The notes beneath the pieces are model-generated. The model searched no databases, was not told the DNA's origin, and saw nothing but the letters and a program-made list of their open reading frames with translations. From positions 186,001-250,000 of the forward strand of contig JANEZZ010001951.1 of the NCBI GenBank assembly GCA_026122225.1: DNA of 64,000 nucleotides, written 5' to 3'. The position numbers and the translations under genes were made by a program. This stretch comes from Heloderma charlesbogerti (taxonomy: Eukaryota > Chordata > Lepidosauria > Squamata > Helodermatidae). This document shows, piece by piece, positions 35,952 through 46,474 of the stretch; within the stretch, counting starts at the first letter, position 1; each line of letters begins with the position of its first letter.

Positions 35952-36738
35952 GTCAGTTTGATTTAGGGGAGGTGCTGTTTTGTAGCTTGCTGGGTTAAAC
36001 ATTTCTTAGGCAGTTAAACTGACTTTTATTAAGTATTCTTGATTTTAAATCTGAACTTAATTAAATGTGATTTTTTTGTAACTGCATATCACCTGCTACT
36101 TTTCAGCAGAAGGATGATTAAAATAAAAAGGGGCTGCCTTTCAAGTTTTCAGCTGTGGCTTCAACAATACTAACCTGTGGTGGCAAGGAGGAAATCATGT
36201 CTTACAATGGTGATAAACATCTTTTTAAAAGTATGGGGCTGGAGAGAAGTATCTTCTCATTTAGGGAGGCACTTTTGGATTGTGTATTCTGATACTCTAA
36301 TGCAGCCATTATATCAGAAGTGCACACAATCCTTGGACTATAACTGTTTGAGAGAACTTTAGTAATGAGTTTTATTTCAAAGAACTTCAAATGGGCTTAC
36401 TCCTTAAATATTCAAGATATAGAACTTCATATTTCTCACCCAAGTCGGAGAACAGGGTAAGATTTGGATGTTAAGAATCAAGGCTTACTGTTACCAAGTT
36501 GATGGCCAGATTTAATTTGTTAAGCCTTGGTATTGTCTGACTTGCTTGCTCACGTACAATTGCTGACAGTTCACATTCTACTGTTAACATATGGTAAGAT
36601 TTTCCATTGCTGCAGAGGAACAATATATTAAATCATGAATGTGATTATTGTAGCATTTCTTGACTTATATGTTGTTAATGTGCTGCAATCTTGAAATAGT
36701 AACCATTAATTGTGCTCTTTTTTCCATTTCCTATTTTG

Positions 36739-36744
36739 AAGAAG
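36739..36744 (+). promoter_or_regulatory. AFDN: Tandem NAGNAG splice acceptor of AFDN intron 2
   Basis: AAGAAG offers two acceptors three bases apart. Using the first (exon from 36742) gives E-E-R-R-L-D; using the second (exon from 36745) gives E-R-R-L-D, the form I recall for mammalian afadin. Both keep the frame. Confidence 0.7.
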
Positions 36745-36857
36745 AAAGAAGATTGGATATAGATGAGAAGCCTCTAGTTGTACAACTAAATTGGAACAAA
36801 GATGATCGAGAGGGAAGATTTGTACTCAAGAATGAAAATGATGCACTTCCTCCAAAG
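36745..36857 (+). CDS. AFDN: AFDN coding exon 3: end of RA1 domain
   Basis: The exon completes a split glutamate codon and encodes RRLDIDEKPLVVQLNWNKDD, REGRFVLKNENDA and LPPK, about residues 101-138. This is the last beta strands of RA1 and its exit. The KPLVVQLNW and GRFVLKNE segments are highly characteristic of afadin. The donor is CCAAAG|GTAAAA and the exon ends in phase 0. The start at 36745 was chosen because the resulting single glutamate matches the usual protein; the alternative at 36742 adds one residue. Confidence 0.95.
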
Positions 36858-37347
36858 GTAAAAGGAAACATATACATCTATCCTTTAGATATTTTTGTAA
36901 CTGAATTTGAGTTTTCATAACTGCCTTTGTATTTGTAAAAACAAACAAATCTGGCAATACATTGTGAGTATCTATGACAGAATTTTTGCATAATCCTTCT
37001 ACATTGTATTCATATTATGTAGCCTATGAGTGTGCCTCATCGAACAGGTCTGATCTTTTTGTTGTCATGCTGGTGTGGGGCAGGCAGTGGGGTTTGAATC
37101 CCCTCTAGCCACTCTTTTTTTAGCTGCTACGTTAGGCAGTTGACTGCTAAAGGATTCTGGGTAGATCTTCCATGATGAAGAACTGTTAAACCATTTCAAG
37201 TATTGCTTGCAGTCTGCAAGTTTTCAAGTAACAACTTGTTGGGTGGCAAATCCATTGAATAATTCCAGAGACTTGTAGAGAGCAGATATTGGCTAAGGAT
37301 TCCACATTATTATTATTTATTATTATTTACAATATGTTTATTGTAAA

Positions 37348-37614
37348 TTGACCCGGTTTGGACATACCAGTGGCAAATAGTGGGGTAATTAACCAAGGAT
37401 TTGCTGTGGCATGTGCCGGGTGCATTCTGGATCCTTTTTGAATATTCAGCCACCTATCAGGTGGATTGGAGGTTGCTACATGACATCTGAACCTGGACAC
37501 TGTAGGTTAATCATGAATTAATTAAACAATTCAGTTAACTTGTAGTTAGTTAATTAATCCACAATTTGCTGCCGTTATGTATGAACGGGCCTGTTCTGTT
37601 TATGCATGTAATAA
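37348..37614. repeat. Inverted-repeat element, about 267 bp
   Basis: The left end (TTGACCCGGTTTGGACATAC, then GGGGTAATTAACCAAGG) and the reverse complement of the right end (ACAGGCCCGTTCATACATAA, then GTGGATTAATTAAC) match imperfectly. It belongs to the same loose group as the elements at 23928 and 31906. Confidence 0.45.
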
Positions 37615-37897
37615 GACACTGTAGATGCTCTTGTGTATACTTTTTTTCCTCCAATTTATCTTGCTTGCTAGTATAAATACTTACAAAGTGGGATGCTGCC
37701 CCCAGCAATTCTGACGATCTTTATCTATGGTAATTTTAACATGAAGAAGCAGATTATTGCATGACTGTTGTTGAAGTTGCTTAGGGCTTCTGCACATGGA
37801 GCTTTTATCTTGCTATTGAGATTGGTTACTCACAGGACTTTGCGGGTCCTTTAGATAACGTCGTCAACCTCCAGGGTGTCTCCTGCATTAAATGACC

Positions 37898-38456
37898 TTT
37901 ATTTTTATTTATTTATTTATTTACAATATTTATATACCGCTCCACATCAGAAGATTTCAGAGCGTTGAACAGCACGGTAAAAGAATAAAACAGCAGGGTA
38001 AAAGAGTTTAATTTTTTTTTTAAGACAAACCCCAACAAAGTGGAATTTAACAAACCACAGCTGGTCATGCAAGGAAGGCCTCTTGAAATAACAACATCTT
38101 CAGGAGGCACCGGAAGGAACACAAATTTTGGCGCCTGCCTGAGCTCTAAAGGCAGGGAATTCCACAGGAAGGGGGCCACCACACTGAAGGCTGTTTTCCT
38201 GGTGGACTCCAACCAGGCCATGGGTCAATGGAGAACCACCAGGAACATGCCCTCTGATGACCTCAGTGAACGGGCAGGTTGGTTAAGAAGGAGGTGCTCT
38301 CTCAGGTATCCTGGTCCCAAGTTGTTTAGGGCTTTGTACACTGGTACTAATACCTTAAACCTGGCCTGGTAGTGAATAGGCAGCCAGTGCAGTTCCCTCA
38401 GCAGTTTTATTCCAGTTTTATTCCAGTTTTAAAAAGATCGGAGATAATGAGCTATC
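37898..38456 (-). mobile_element. L2 LINE 3' end, minus strand, flanked by AAATGACC
   Basis: The minus strand encodes the L2 C-terminus (MAWLESTRKTAFSVVAPFLW, NSLPLELRQAP) and ends in the CAATATTTATATACCGCTCC-type 3' end with a TTTAT-rich tail at 37898-37920. The eight bases AAATGACC lie at both 37890-37897 and 38457-38464, which would fit a target-site duplication. About 50 bp of unexplained sequence (38406-38456) lies at the truncated 5' end. Confidence 0.75.
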
Positions 38457-38522
38457 AAATGACCATGCTTCTTTCCCTCTGTGGAAAAGGAAAAGCCGCA
38501 ATAAGAGGAGCTAGTCTGTATA

Positions 38523-38567
38523 ATGTTTCATTATACAGTGCCGTCTAGCGACTGTATAATGAAACAT
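38523..38567. repeat. Perfect 17-bp hairpin with 11-bp loop
   Basis: ATGTTTCATTATACAGT at 38523-38539 is exactly inverted at 38551-38567, with GCCGTCTAGCG between. It may be the core of a small palindromic element; no second copy is seen in the window. Confidence 0.8.
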
Positions 38568-39452
38568 AAGGAAGACTCAGATGAGGGGGGAAAGGCGGGT
38601 GGGAAGGAAGCGCATGTAAAGGGAATCTCTCGTGATCCTGCATTTAAAATGGAAGCAGAAAGCCTCGTTTTAAATGTGGGATTTTAGGCTGGAGTCGAGA
38701 TGCTCTTACTACTTCATTAAGGAAATTGGTCATTTTGGTGCAAGTAGGGGAACATTTTACTTAAATTACACATATTTGGATAACTGCCACTAAGAAATTA
38801 ACTGTAACCAAACAAAGGTAATGGAATTTATGCAGGAAGAAATAGAAGTTAAGGAGGCACTTAATGGTAAAACAGATGAATCTGTTCTGCAGTACATTCT
38901 GAATTCTGAATTGTGTTAAGCTAGATTATCCCATTTCACTGCTTAAAGCAGAGTATAGATTTAGTATTATGAAAGAAACTGAACTTTCCTGTACCTGTCC
39001 ATAGGTGCCTCAGTCTTATTTAATATAGCACACTCCGTTTGTTACTGAAAAATGATTTTTGTATGTTCACTGAATACCGGAAGGTAACCCCAATAAAATA
39101 ACATTTCATGCTTTTAGTTCTGTTTTGATTATGTAGTAAGCTAACATGATGCTTATATACAATCTACTTTGTCCCTTAAATTGTTACAGGAAACATCTAG
39201 TTTTTATGTAGTGAGGGTTTAGAATGAAAATATGGAAATAATCAGAGATGTTTGGCATTACTTGAACTTTGGGGTGGGGATTCCCCCTCAGGTGTTCTGA
39301 TCTGTCTAAAGTGATATGCACACAAAAGCAGGTTTCTGGATTCATACTGTAAAACTGCATGAGACACTGCATGTGCAAAAGTTACCTACAGCTTCTTTTA
39401 AAAAAAATCCTCCAGGATTTGAGCCTGTGCACGCACAACAATGGTTGACCTA

Positions 39453-39893
39453 GGCCACATTTGCATGTAATGCTAAACCATGGTGTAGTGTTACATGGAT
39501 AAGCGTGAATGAGTCTGAGCGTTGGGCTCGCACATTCCTCTCCTCCTCCTCCTGTGGCTGGAGGAGTTTCACTTTTACAGAATCCTGGCTTAGCATTACT
39601 ATCAAACAAGATATCCTGATGTAAAGCAAAATCTAATTGAATAACAGCCAACTTCAAACTGGGGTTATGAAGCTGGCTTGTTGAATTAACCAGCGTTTGT
39701 TTTAAACCAGGATCCTTGGTTCAAATGTAATACTAAGCTGGGGCTCTGTAAAAGTGAAAATAACTCTGCCGACGTTGCCCTCCAGGCCACACAGGAGGAT
39801 GACAGAGAAAGGGGGAGTACGTGATCTCAGTGCTCCACTCAAGCTCATCTGTGCGGCGCTGAACCATAATTTAGCATTACATATGCAACTACT
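39453..39893. repeat. Inverted-repeat element with nested palindrome, about 440 bp
   Basis: The left end CCACATTTGCATGTAATGCT (followed by AAACCATGG) and the reverse complement of the right end AGTTGCATATGTAATGCTAA (followed by TTATGGTTC) match. Inside, GAATCCTGGCTTAGCATTAC and, inverted, AAATGTAATACTAAGCTGGG form a second pair around 39580-39740. It is non-coding. Confidence 0.55.
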
Positions 39894-40063
39894 GTATTGA
39901 TCATGCTGATCACTTGTTTGGGGGAGGGAACTAAATCCAGCCATGCTGTCAGTCAAAAGTGTAGATTGCAATTGCCTTCAATTTTATATACTCAGATTTG
40001 TTTGATTTGGAAATTAATGTGGTCAGAGTTGCAATGAATCATAATACTAAGGATGGCTTGTTT

Positions 40064-40069
40064 CAGAAG
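40064..40069 (+). promoter_or_regulatory. AFDN: Tandem NAGNAG splice acceptor of AFDN intron 3
   Basis: CAGAAG allows an exon start at 40067 (adds lysine, K-A-Q-S-N-G) or at 40070 (A-Q-S-N-G), both in frame. The upstream AG is preceded by the better pyrimidine context (GTTTCAG). Confidence 0.7.
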
Positions 40070-40227
40070 GCTCAAAGCAATGGCCCTGAAAAACAAGAGA
40101 AGGAGGGAGTGATCCAGAACTTCAAACGGACTCTATCAAAGAAAGAAAAGAAGGAAAAAAAGAGGCGAGAAAAAGAAGCGTTGCGGCAAACTTCAGACAA
40201 TGATGGACCATTTCATGGGGATGATAT
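40067..40227 (+). CDS. AFDN: AFDN coding exon 4: basic linker after RA1
   Basis: It encodes (K)AQSNGPEKQEKEGVIQNFKR, TLSKKEKKEKKRREKEALRQ and TSDNDGPFHGDDI, about residues 139-192. This is the charged, probably alpha-helical linker between the two Ras-association domains, with a dense lysine/arginine run that could act in acidic-partner or nuclear-import contacts (inference). Donor GATAT|GTGAGT leaves two bases of an isoleucine codon. The acceptor choice (40067 or 40070) changes one lysine. Confidence 0.95.
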
Positions 40228-40840
40228 GTGAGTTTCAGTTCATTAAATAGTAGGACATCTAATCTGTACATTGATTAATACTGCCAGCATGGGGAGATAA
40301 GTCTCTTTAAAATACGAGATAAATTTTGTATTATATTTCATTCACAGTTGGTATATACAGGTTCTCAATACATAATTTACAGATTATGGGTTAGATCCGA
40401 AGATGCCTTACATGAGCAGAAAGCATCTCCGCATGTAAGATGACTCCTCAGATTCCACCAATTTCCCCTCCCTGCTACCAGCCCCCAGTACTCCATCCCA
40501 TCCTAGAGAGCCCCACAAACCTCAAGATCAGATTTTCAGGGGATGCTGTGGGGAGGTAAAGCCTCAATGCACAAGCTTTACGCCTTTTTGGATCCAACCA
40601 TACGTGATTATTTTTATTCATATGTACAGGAATGCATTGGATACTTACCTTAGGATGATCTCCCTGGGGAACACTAAACTGTTCTCTGCTAGAGCCATCT
40701 CTTTTAAGTGCTTGTATTGGGGAATGAAGATTGAAATAAATACAGTAAATACTTTTTTTATGTGGACAGCCTGTGAGTACAGCAAAGTAGTCTGGTAGAA
40801 AAACAGCTGTTGTTCAGACTTAAGCATTCTCCTTATGGCT

Positions 40841-42512
40841 TCAAGATTGGCTTCCTTCAGAAATAGGAAGTCTTTCCAAAATGAGAATAAAAAGGAATAT
40901 AAACTTGCACAAAGGAAATGCAAGCAAACAATAAAGGATGCAAAACAGTATTTTTAGGAGCATATTGCTAATAACATCAAGGCCAACAATAAATAATTGT
41001 TTAAATACATCAGAAGCAGGAAACCAACCAGGAGGACAGTTGGACTGTTGGATGACAATGGAGTTAAAGAAGTACTAAAGGGGGATAAGGAGATTGCAGA
41101 GAAGCTAAATAAGTTCTTTTTGTCTGTCTTCACTGCAGAGGATGTAGCGCAGATACCAGTGCCTAAATTGATTTTTTTCAGGAAGAGAGTCTAAGGAACT
41201 GATGCAAATAGTGGTGACGAGATCAAGTTCTAGACATTATTGACAAATGGAAAGCTTTCATATCATGAAGTTCAGATGGTATTCATCGTAGAGTTCTTGA
41301 AAGAACTCAGATGTGAAATTGCCAATCTTCTGACAGAAACTCTTAGCATCTCCCTGAGATCAGCCACTATACCAGGGGACTGTAGAGTGGCAAATACAAC
41401 ACTTTTTTTTTAAAAAAGGGATCCTGGTATGTGTGTGGCGGAGGGGACGGGACACACCAGGTAACATATAAAATGACAATTTCTGCTGAAAAAGAATCAA
41501 CATGGATTCCACAAAGGTTCCACAAAGAACCTTTTAGAGTTCTTATGAGAGTGTCAGACATGTGGACAGGAGTGATCCAGTAGACATTGCTTACTTGGAC
41601 TTCCAAAAGGCTTTTGCCAAAGTCCCCTCTTGAGCAGTCATGGACGAAGAGGGAGATGAGGTCCCCTCATTATAAACAATGAGGTCCCACAAGTATCTAT
41701 ATTGGAACTAGTGTTTTTTTTAACTTGTTCATTAATGATCTGGAGTTAGGAGTGAGCAGTGAGGTGGTTAGGTTTGCTGATGTCACCAAATTATTTAGGG
41801 TGGTTAAAAAAGGGGGATTGCGACCCGGGTAGTGAGGGAATGCGGGAGGGGGGCTTCTTAGACGTTCGACGCAGACTCAAAGAGCGATGAGCAATGGAGG
41901 GTGCGGAAAGGAGGCATAGCGCCCATTCGGCGTGCAAGCAATGGCCGCCTCCCATGGACCCAAGGGAAAGAGGGAGGATCTCTCCCTAGCCCATAAGTTC
42001 TGGGTCTTCAAGTGACACTCTTTCAAACAGGGATCAACTGACTACTTGAAACTTAGGCTACCCTGCTGTTCCTTGCTTTAGTCACTGGTGATTAGCATCT
42101 GAAAGAGTCATTAAGTTGTAAAAGGATTAAAGCTTTGAAAATAAATCTTTTCATCTGTGTCTTGAGTTGGCTATTGGAATCTACTGGGAGAAGCCGCCAG
42201 AGCACTCCTGACATTTGCTACCACAAGGTGTAGTGCTGGCCACCAACGTGGATGGCTTTAAAAGGGGATTAGACAAATTCATAGAGCATAAGGTTACTAG
42301 TCATATTGGCTATATATTACCTCCAGTATCAGAGGCAGTATGCCTCATTATACCCGTTGCTGGGGAACACAAGTCGGGTGGTGCTGGTGTTGCATTTATG
42401 TCCCGCTTATGGGCTTCCCGCAGGCATCTGGTCAGCCACTGTGTGAACTGAATGCTGGACTAGCTAGGCCTTTGGCCTGATTCAGCATGGCTGCTCTTAT
42501 GTTCTCATACAA
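40841..42512 (+). mobile_element. CR1-like LINE (family B), internally deleted, plus strand
   Basis: The + strand gives a pre-RT segment (NNKxLFKYIRSRKPTRRTVG-like, then GDKEIAEKLNKFFLSVFTAE), decayed RT pieces (a YLDFQKAF-like box near 41596, FINDLEL near 41730, and an FAD-V-TKLF box near 41776), and from 42208 the C-terminal end and 3' UTR. The terminus reads GGCCTGATTCAGCATGGCTG and CTCTTATGTTCTC. Many stops and frameshifts. Unrelated sequence at 41815-42207 interrupts it. Confidence 0.7.
41815..42207 (+). mobile_element. Possible solo LTR (TG...CA) inside the LINE
   Basis: About 393 bp begin TGCGACCCGGG and end CACTCCTGACA, with a GAAAATAAATC polyadenylation-like signal about 75 bp before the end. 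The GC-rich start differs from the flanking LINE. There is no internal coding sequence, and the flanks show no convincing duplication. The call rests on the TG/CA ends and the AATAAA placement, so it is tentative. Confidence 0.35.
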
Positions 42513-43103
42513 GCTTGACAGCTATACCAATCTTAGGTACTTGTCACTAAATAGTTGGGACTACTGAGGGAAGTAACGTTCTTAATGCACCCAGTCCAAA
42601 GTCTTTTGACAATGAATGAGTGCCAAACAACACATGATGTAAATGACATGTTGTGTTTATTTTGGAGAAAAAGCAGCTGTGGTGCCCTGATTCTGATTGG
42701 GGACCCTGCTGCTGCTTTTTTCCCCAAACAAAAGTAACCAGATTACGCATTCTTATTTAAACATATGATAGCTTTTGAAGTTTGTCCCTGAGTTGTCAGC
42801 TGAGCAGTTCTCTGTTTCTCAGAAATGGCTCTTCTCTTCAGTTTGACAAAAATTTATCTCCCAAGGTCTAGAAATTGTCCAAAGAATGTATGCATTTCTT
42901 TCATCTGATCATTTAAGACTTCTGCCCAAAGCCATCAACATGGGGAGATGTGGTTAGGTTTTATTTTGCTTCTGTTTAAAGCCTATTCTTACAGCAACAA
43001 AGATGAAAATATTGATGAGGGGTAGTGTGTATGTGTGTGTAAAGATGGAATTTGGTGCAATGGGGGAAATGCCAAGCTTTCTGAAGGAAGTTGCAATCAT
43101 TAA

Positions 43104-43510
43104 GGGAGCAATCCTATGGCTGCTAGACAGCGGGTAGATGGCCATAGGATATGCTGTTTTCTGGGAACCTACCTCCCCCCATTTCTGCATTGCCTCGGAG
43201 GCAGCGCGGAACACCCCCATCCTCCGCACTCACAAGAGGAGTGTGGAGTGGCCAGAAAGGTGGTGGCTAGGGGCGTTCCGGGGCAGGGAGATCGTAACTG
43301 CCTGTATGACATATCCTATGTGTCGTACAGCAGCCTCCTTCCCCTGTCCATCCTCCCGTGGCTAGACAGCTGCAATTGGCTGTCTAGCTGAAAAAGCAGG
43401 GCAGGAGGAGCATGGAGGGAACAATCCCCTCTGTGCTTCTCCTGTCCTGCTTTGGATAGGCAGTTGCCTCCAAGTGCGGAGGTGGCCGCCTATCTAAATA
43501 GGATTGCTCC
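43104..43510. repeat. Multi-hairpin repeat, copy B (407 bp)
   Basis: The ends are GGGAGCAATCCTATGG and, on the other strand, GGAGCAATCCTATTTAG. It is flanked by ATTA on both sides (43099-43102 and 43511-43514 allowing a base of slack). The internal stems correspond to copy A: CCTATGGC/GCCATAGG, a perfect 10-bp pair GCTAGACAGC/GCTGTCTAGC (43361-43370 with 43379-43388), 20-bp arms at 43393-43412 and 43434-43453 with two mismatches of G-T type, and the distal GCCTCC/GGAGGT stem. Confidence 0.75.
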
Positions 43511-43980
43511 ATTAGTCACTTGGTTTACATTCAGCAGATACTTTTTCCCCACAGTAGGTTAAAGATCCATGACACTATAAACATGTCATCAGTGCTTTTG
43601 TCCTTGTTTTTTGGTTGAGAGTTTCAAATGGAAAGTACAAAAAATGCATCACCTCTAGGCCTTGTTACTCCCCTCAGCTTACTTCAAGAAGGCACTAATC
43701 AGGTAGATAGAGTAGATGCTATTTTCTTTGTACTTTTCCATTGTTTGATAGTGCTTTCTTAGTACAAAATATTTTGGTTAAAAATAGTCGCTTGTTTAAA
43801 GAAATGAAATGTCTGTGTTACTAATTTTTTTAAAGGTAGTATTCTCACAGAATTTCAACTACATGTGATACTTATAGTACTTAAACCATAGTTGAAACTT
43901 ATGTGCACCATGTAAAGCTGTTCCTTAGTATGTTTCAGTTCAGCTAATTTCATTGGCTGCTTCGTTGTTCAGTCGTTAAG

Positions 43981-45018
43981 TCATGTCTGACTCTTTGTGA
44001 CCCCATGGACCATATCATGCCAGGCCTTCCTGTCCTCCGCTGGCCCCCGGAGCGTGCTCAAGTTCATATTCATTGCATCGGTGATGCTATCTAGCCATCT
44101 CATCCTCTGCCGTCCCCTTCTCCTTTTGCCTTCAGTCTTTCCCAGCATCAGGGTCTTTTCCAGGGAGTTTTCTCTTCGCATTAGGTGGCCAAAATATTTG
44201 GGCTTCAGCTTCAGTATCTGTCCTTCCAATGAGCAGTCAGGGTTGATTTCCTTTAGGATGGATTGATTTGACCTCCTTGCAGTCCAGGGGACTCGTAAGA
44301 GTCTTCTCCAGCACCACAGTTCGAAAGCATCAATTCTTCGGCGCTCAGCCTTCCTTATAGTCCAGCTCTCAAAGCCATACATTACTACTGGGAAAACCAT
44401 AGCTTTGATTAGACGGACCTTTGTTGGCAAGGTGATGTCTCTGCTTCTTACCATGCTGTCTAGGTTTGCCATAGCTTTCCTCCCAAGGAGCAAGCATCTT
44501 TTAATTTCATGGCTACAGTCATCGTCTGCGGTGATCTTGGAGCCCAAGAAAATAAAATCTGTCACTGCTTCCATTTCTTCCCCTTCTATATGCCAGGATG
44601 TGATGGGGCCAGATGCCATGATCTTCGTTTTGTTAATGTTGAGTTTCAAACCAGCTTTTGCACTCTCCACTTTCCCCCTCAACAAGAGGCTCTTGAGATC
44701 CTCTTCACTTTCTGCCATGAGGGTGGTACCGTCTGCGTATCTGAGGTTGTTGATAATTCTCCCGGCAATCTGAATTCCGACCTGTGATTCCTCCAACCCG
44801 GCGTTTCTCTTGATGTACTCTGCATATAAGTTAAATAAGCAGGGTGACAATATGCAGCCTTGTCGTACTCCTTTCCCACTGTTGAACCAATCGGTTGTTC
44901 CATGTCTGGTTCTTACTGTTGCTTCTTGACCCTCGTACAGGTTTCTCAGGAGACAGGTAAGGTGGTCTGGTACTCCCATCACTTTAAGAATTTGCCAGAG
45001 TTTTTGTGATCCACACAA
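43981..45018 (-). pseudogene. BovB copy 1, RT and C-terminal region
   Basis: An open frame of 345 codons runs from KLWQILKVMGVPDHLTCLLR through VRQGCILSPCLFNLYAEYIK, RYADGTTLMAESEEDLKSLL, FIFLGSKITADDDCSHEIKR and RRGRQRMRWLDSITDAMNMN to HGVTKSQT. The catalytic box reads Y-A-D-G (44728-44739) where RTE elements have Y-A-D-D, so this copy should lack polymerase activity. Confidence 0.88.
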
Positions 45019-45027
45019 TCAAAGGCT

Positions 45028-45966
45028 TTAGCCTTTGATTTGATTTAGAACTACTTCCGGTAGTTCTCGGTTCACATACTGCTGAAGCCTAGCTTGTAGG
45101 ATTTTGAGCATCACCTTGCTGGCATGTGAAATGAGCGCAATTGTACGGTAGTTTGAACACTCTTTGGCATTGCCCTTCTTTGGAATTGGAATGTAAACTG
45201 ACCTTTTCCAGTCTTGCGGCCATTGTTGAGTGTTCCAAATTTGTTGGCAAATTGAGTGCAGCACTTTAACAGCATCATCTTTTAGGATTTTAATGAGCTC
45301 CGCTGGAATACTGTCATCTCCGCTAGCTTTGTTGTTAGTAATGCTTCCTAAGGCCCACTTGACTTCACTCTCTAGGATGTCCAGCTCAAGTTCAGTGACC
45401 GCACTATCATGGCTATCAGGGGCATTAAGATCTTTCCTGTATAGTTCTTCTGTGTATTCTTTCCATCTCTTCTTAATCTCATCTGCTTCTGTTAGGTCCC
45501 TGCCTTCTTTGTCCTTTATCATGCCCGTCTTGGCACAAAAAGTTCCCTTGAGATCTCCGATTTTCTTGAAGAGATCTCTAGTCTTTCCCATTCTATTGTT
45601 TTCCTCGATTTCTTTGCATTGTTCATTTAAGAAGGCCTTCTTGTGTCTCCTTGCTATTCTCTGGAACTCTGCATTCAGTTGGATAGATCTTCCCCTTTCT
45701 CCCTTGCTTTTCGCTTCCCTTCTTTTCTCAGCTACTTGTAAAGCCTCCTCAGACAGCCACTTGGCTTTCTTGCATTTCTTTTTCTTTGGGATGGATTTCG
45801 TTGCTGCCTCCTGAACAATGTTATGGACCTCCGTCCATAGTTCCTCAGGCACTCTGTCTATCCGGTCTAATCCCTGAAATCTATTCCTCACCTCCACTGA
45901 ATATTCGTAAGGGATATGATTTAGGTCATACCTGAATGGTTTAGTGGTTTTCCCTACGTTCTTCAA
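45028..45966 (-). pseudogene. BovB copy 1, connector and RT N-terminal region
   Basis: A second long frame reads FRYDLNHIPYEYSVEVRNRF, IKKRWKEYTEELYRKDLNAP, LGSITNNKASGDDSIPAELI and KRSVYIPIPKKGNAKECSNY, ending in VNRELPEVV and then foreign-looking codons. Between this and the downstream frame, the segment containing the first RT catalytic aspartate (D in FDCVDH) is deleted. Endonuclease sequence continues upstream to 46312 in a disrupted frame. Confidence 0.85.
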
Positions 45967-46342
45967 TTTCAGCCAAAATTTTGCAAGAAGCAGCTCATGA
46001 TCTGAGCCACAGTCAGCTCCAGGTCTTGTTTTGACTGACTGTATGGAGCTTCTCCATCTTTGGCTGCAAAGGACATAATCAATCTGATTTCGATATTGAC
46101 CATCTGGTGATGTCCATGTGAAGAGTCGCCTCTTGTGCTGTTGGAAAAGAGTGTTTGCTATGATCAGCGTGTTCTCTTGGGAAAACTCGATTAGCCTTTG
46201 TCCTGCTTCATTTTGTACACCAAGGCCATGCTTGCCTGTTATCCTGGTGATTTCTTGACTTCCTACTTTAGCATTCCAATCCCCTATGATGAAGGCTGCT
46301 TCAATTGCACCTAAAATTTAATATGCAATTTTTTAAACAGAG

Positions 46343-46474
46343 GGTAGTATCCAATGTTAGTCCTGTGTAGAGTAGACCCATTGAGATGAATGAAACTTAA
46401 GTTAGTCATGGCTAACTTAAGTCTCATTAATTTTAATGGGTCTGTTCTATATAAGACTAACATTGGATTCTACC
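46343..46474. repeat. Palindromic MITE, 132 bp, with 5-bp target duplication
   Basis: It is almost entirely two inverted arms of about 63 bp. The left arm starts GGTAGTATCCAATGTTAGTC and the reverse complement of the right starts GGTAGAATCCAATGTTAGTC. The arms continue with AGACCCATT and ACTTAAGTTAG blocks. CAGAG flanks it on both sides (46338-46342 and 46475-46479), a 5-bp target-site duplication. It lies 30 bp past the truncated BovB end. Confidence 0.8.

Larger units (their letters stand above)
31095..36744 (+). other. AFDN: AFDN intron 2
   Basis: A phase 1 intron. It contains a short L2 tail, a 467-bp inverted-repeat element, an L2 RT remnant, a CT-rich microsatellite, a SINE and a second L2 RT remnant, listed separately. 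I recognise nothing in 31285-31905, 32375-33670, 33976-34810, 35070-35698 and 35952-36735. Its acceptor is a NAGNAG tandem at 36739-36744. Confidence 0.9.
36858..40066 (+). other. AFDN: AFDN intron 3
   Basis: A phase 0 intron. It holds an inverted-repeat element, a minus-strand L2 with a possible target duplication, a perfect 17-bp hairpin and another inverted-repeat element. I recognise nothing in 36858-37340, 37615-37885 and 38570-39450. The acceptor is CAGAAG, a second NAGNAG tandem. Confidence 0.9.
43963..46312 (-). mobile_element. BovB (RTE-clade) LINE, copy 1, minus strand
   Basis: The minus strand encodes part of the endonuclease, a connector and the RT, and ends in the BovB 3' end (reverse complement of GTTGTTCAGTCGTTAAGTCA at 43963-43982). 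The element is 5' truncated in the endonuclease near 46312. BovB is a known RTE LINE of ruminants and squamates with a history of horizontal transfer, and it supports the squamate assignment. Compared with copy 2 it lacks the RT block carrying YAKAFDCVDH. Confidence 0.92.
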
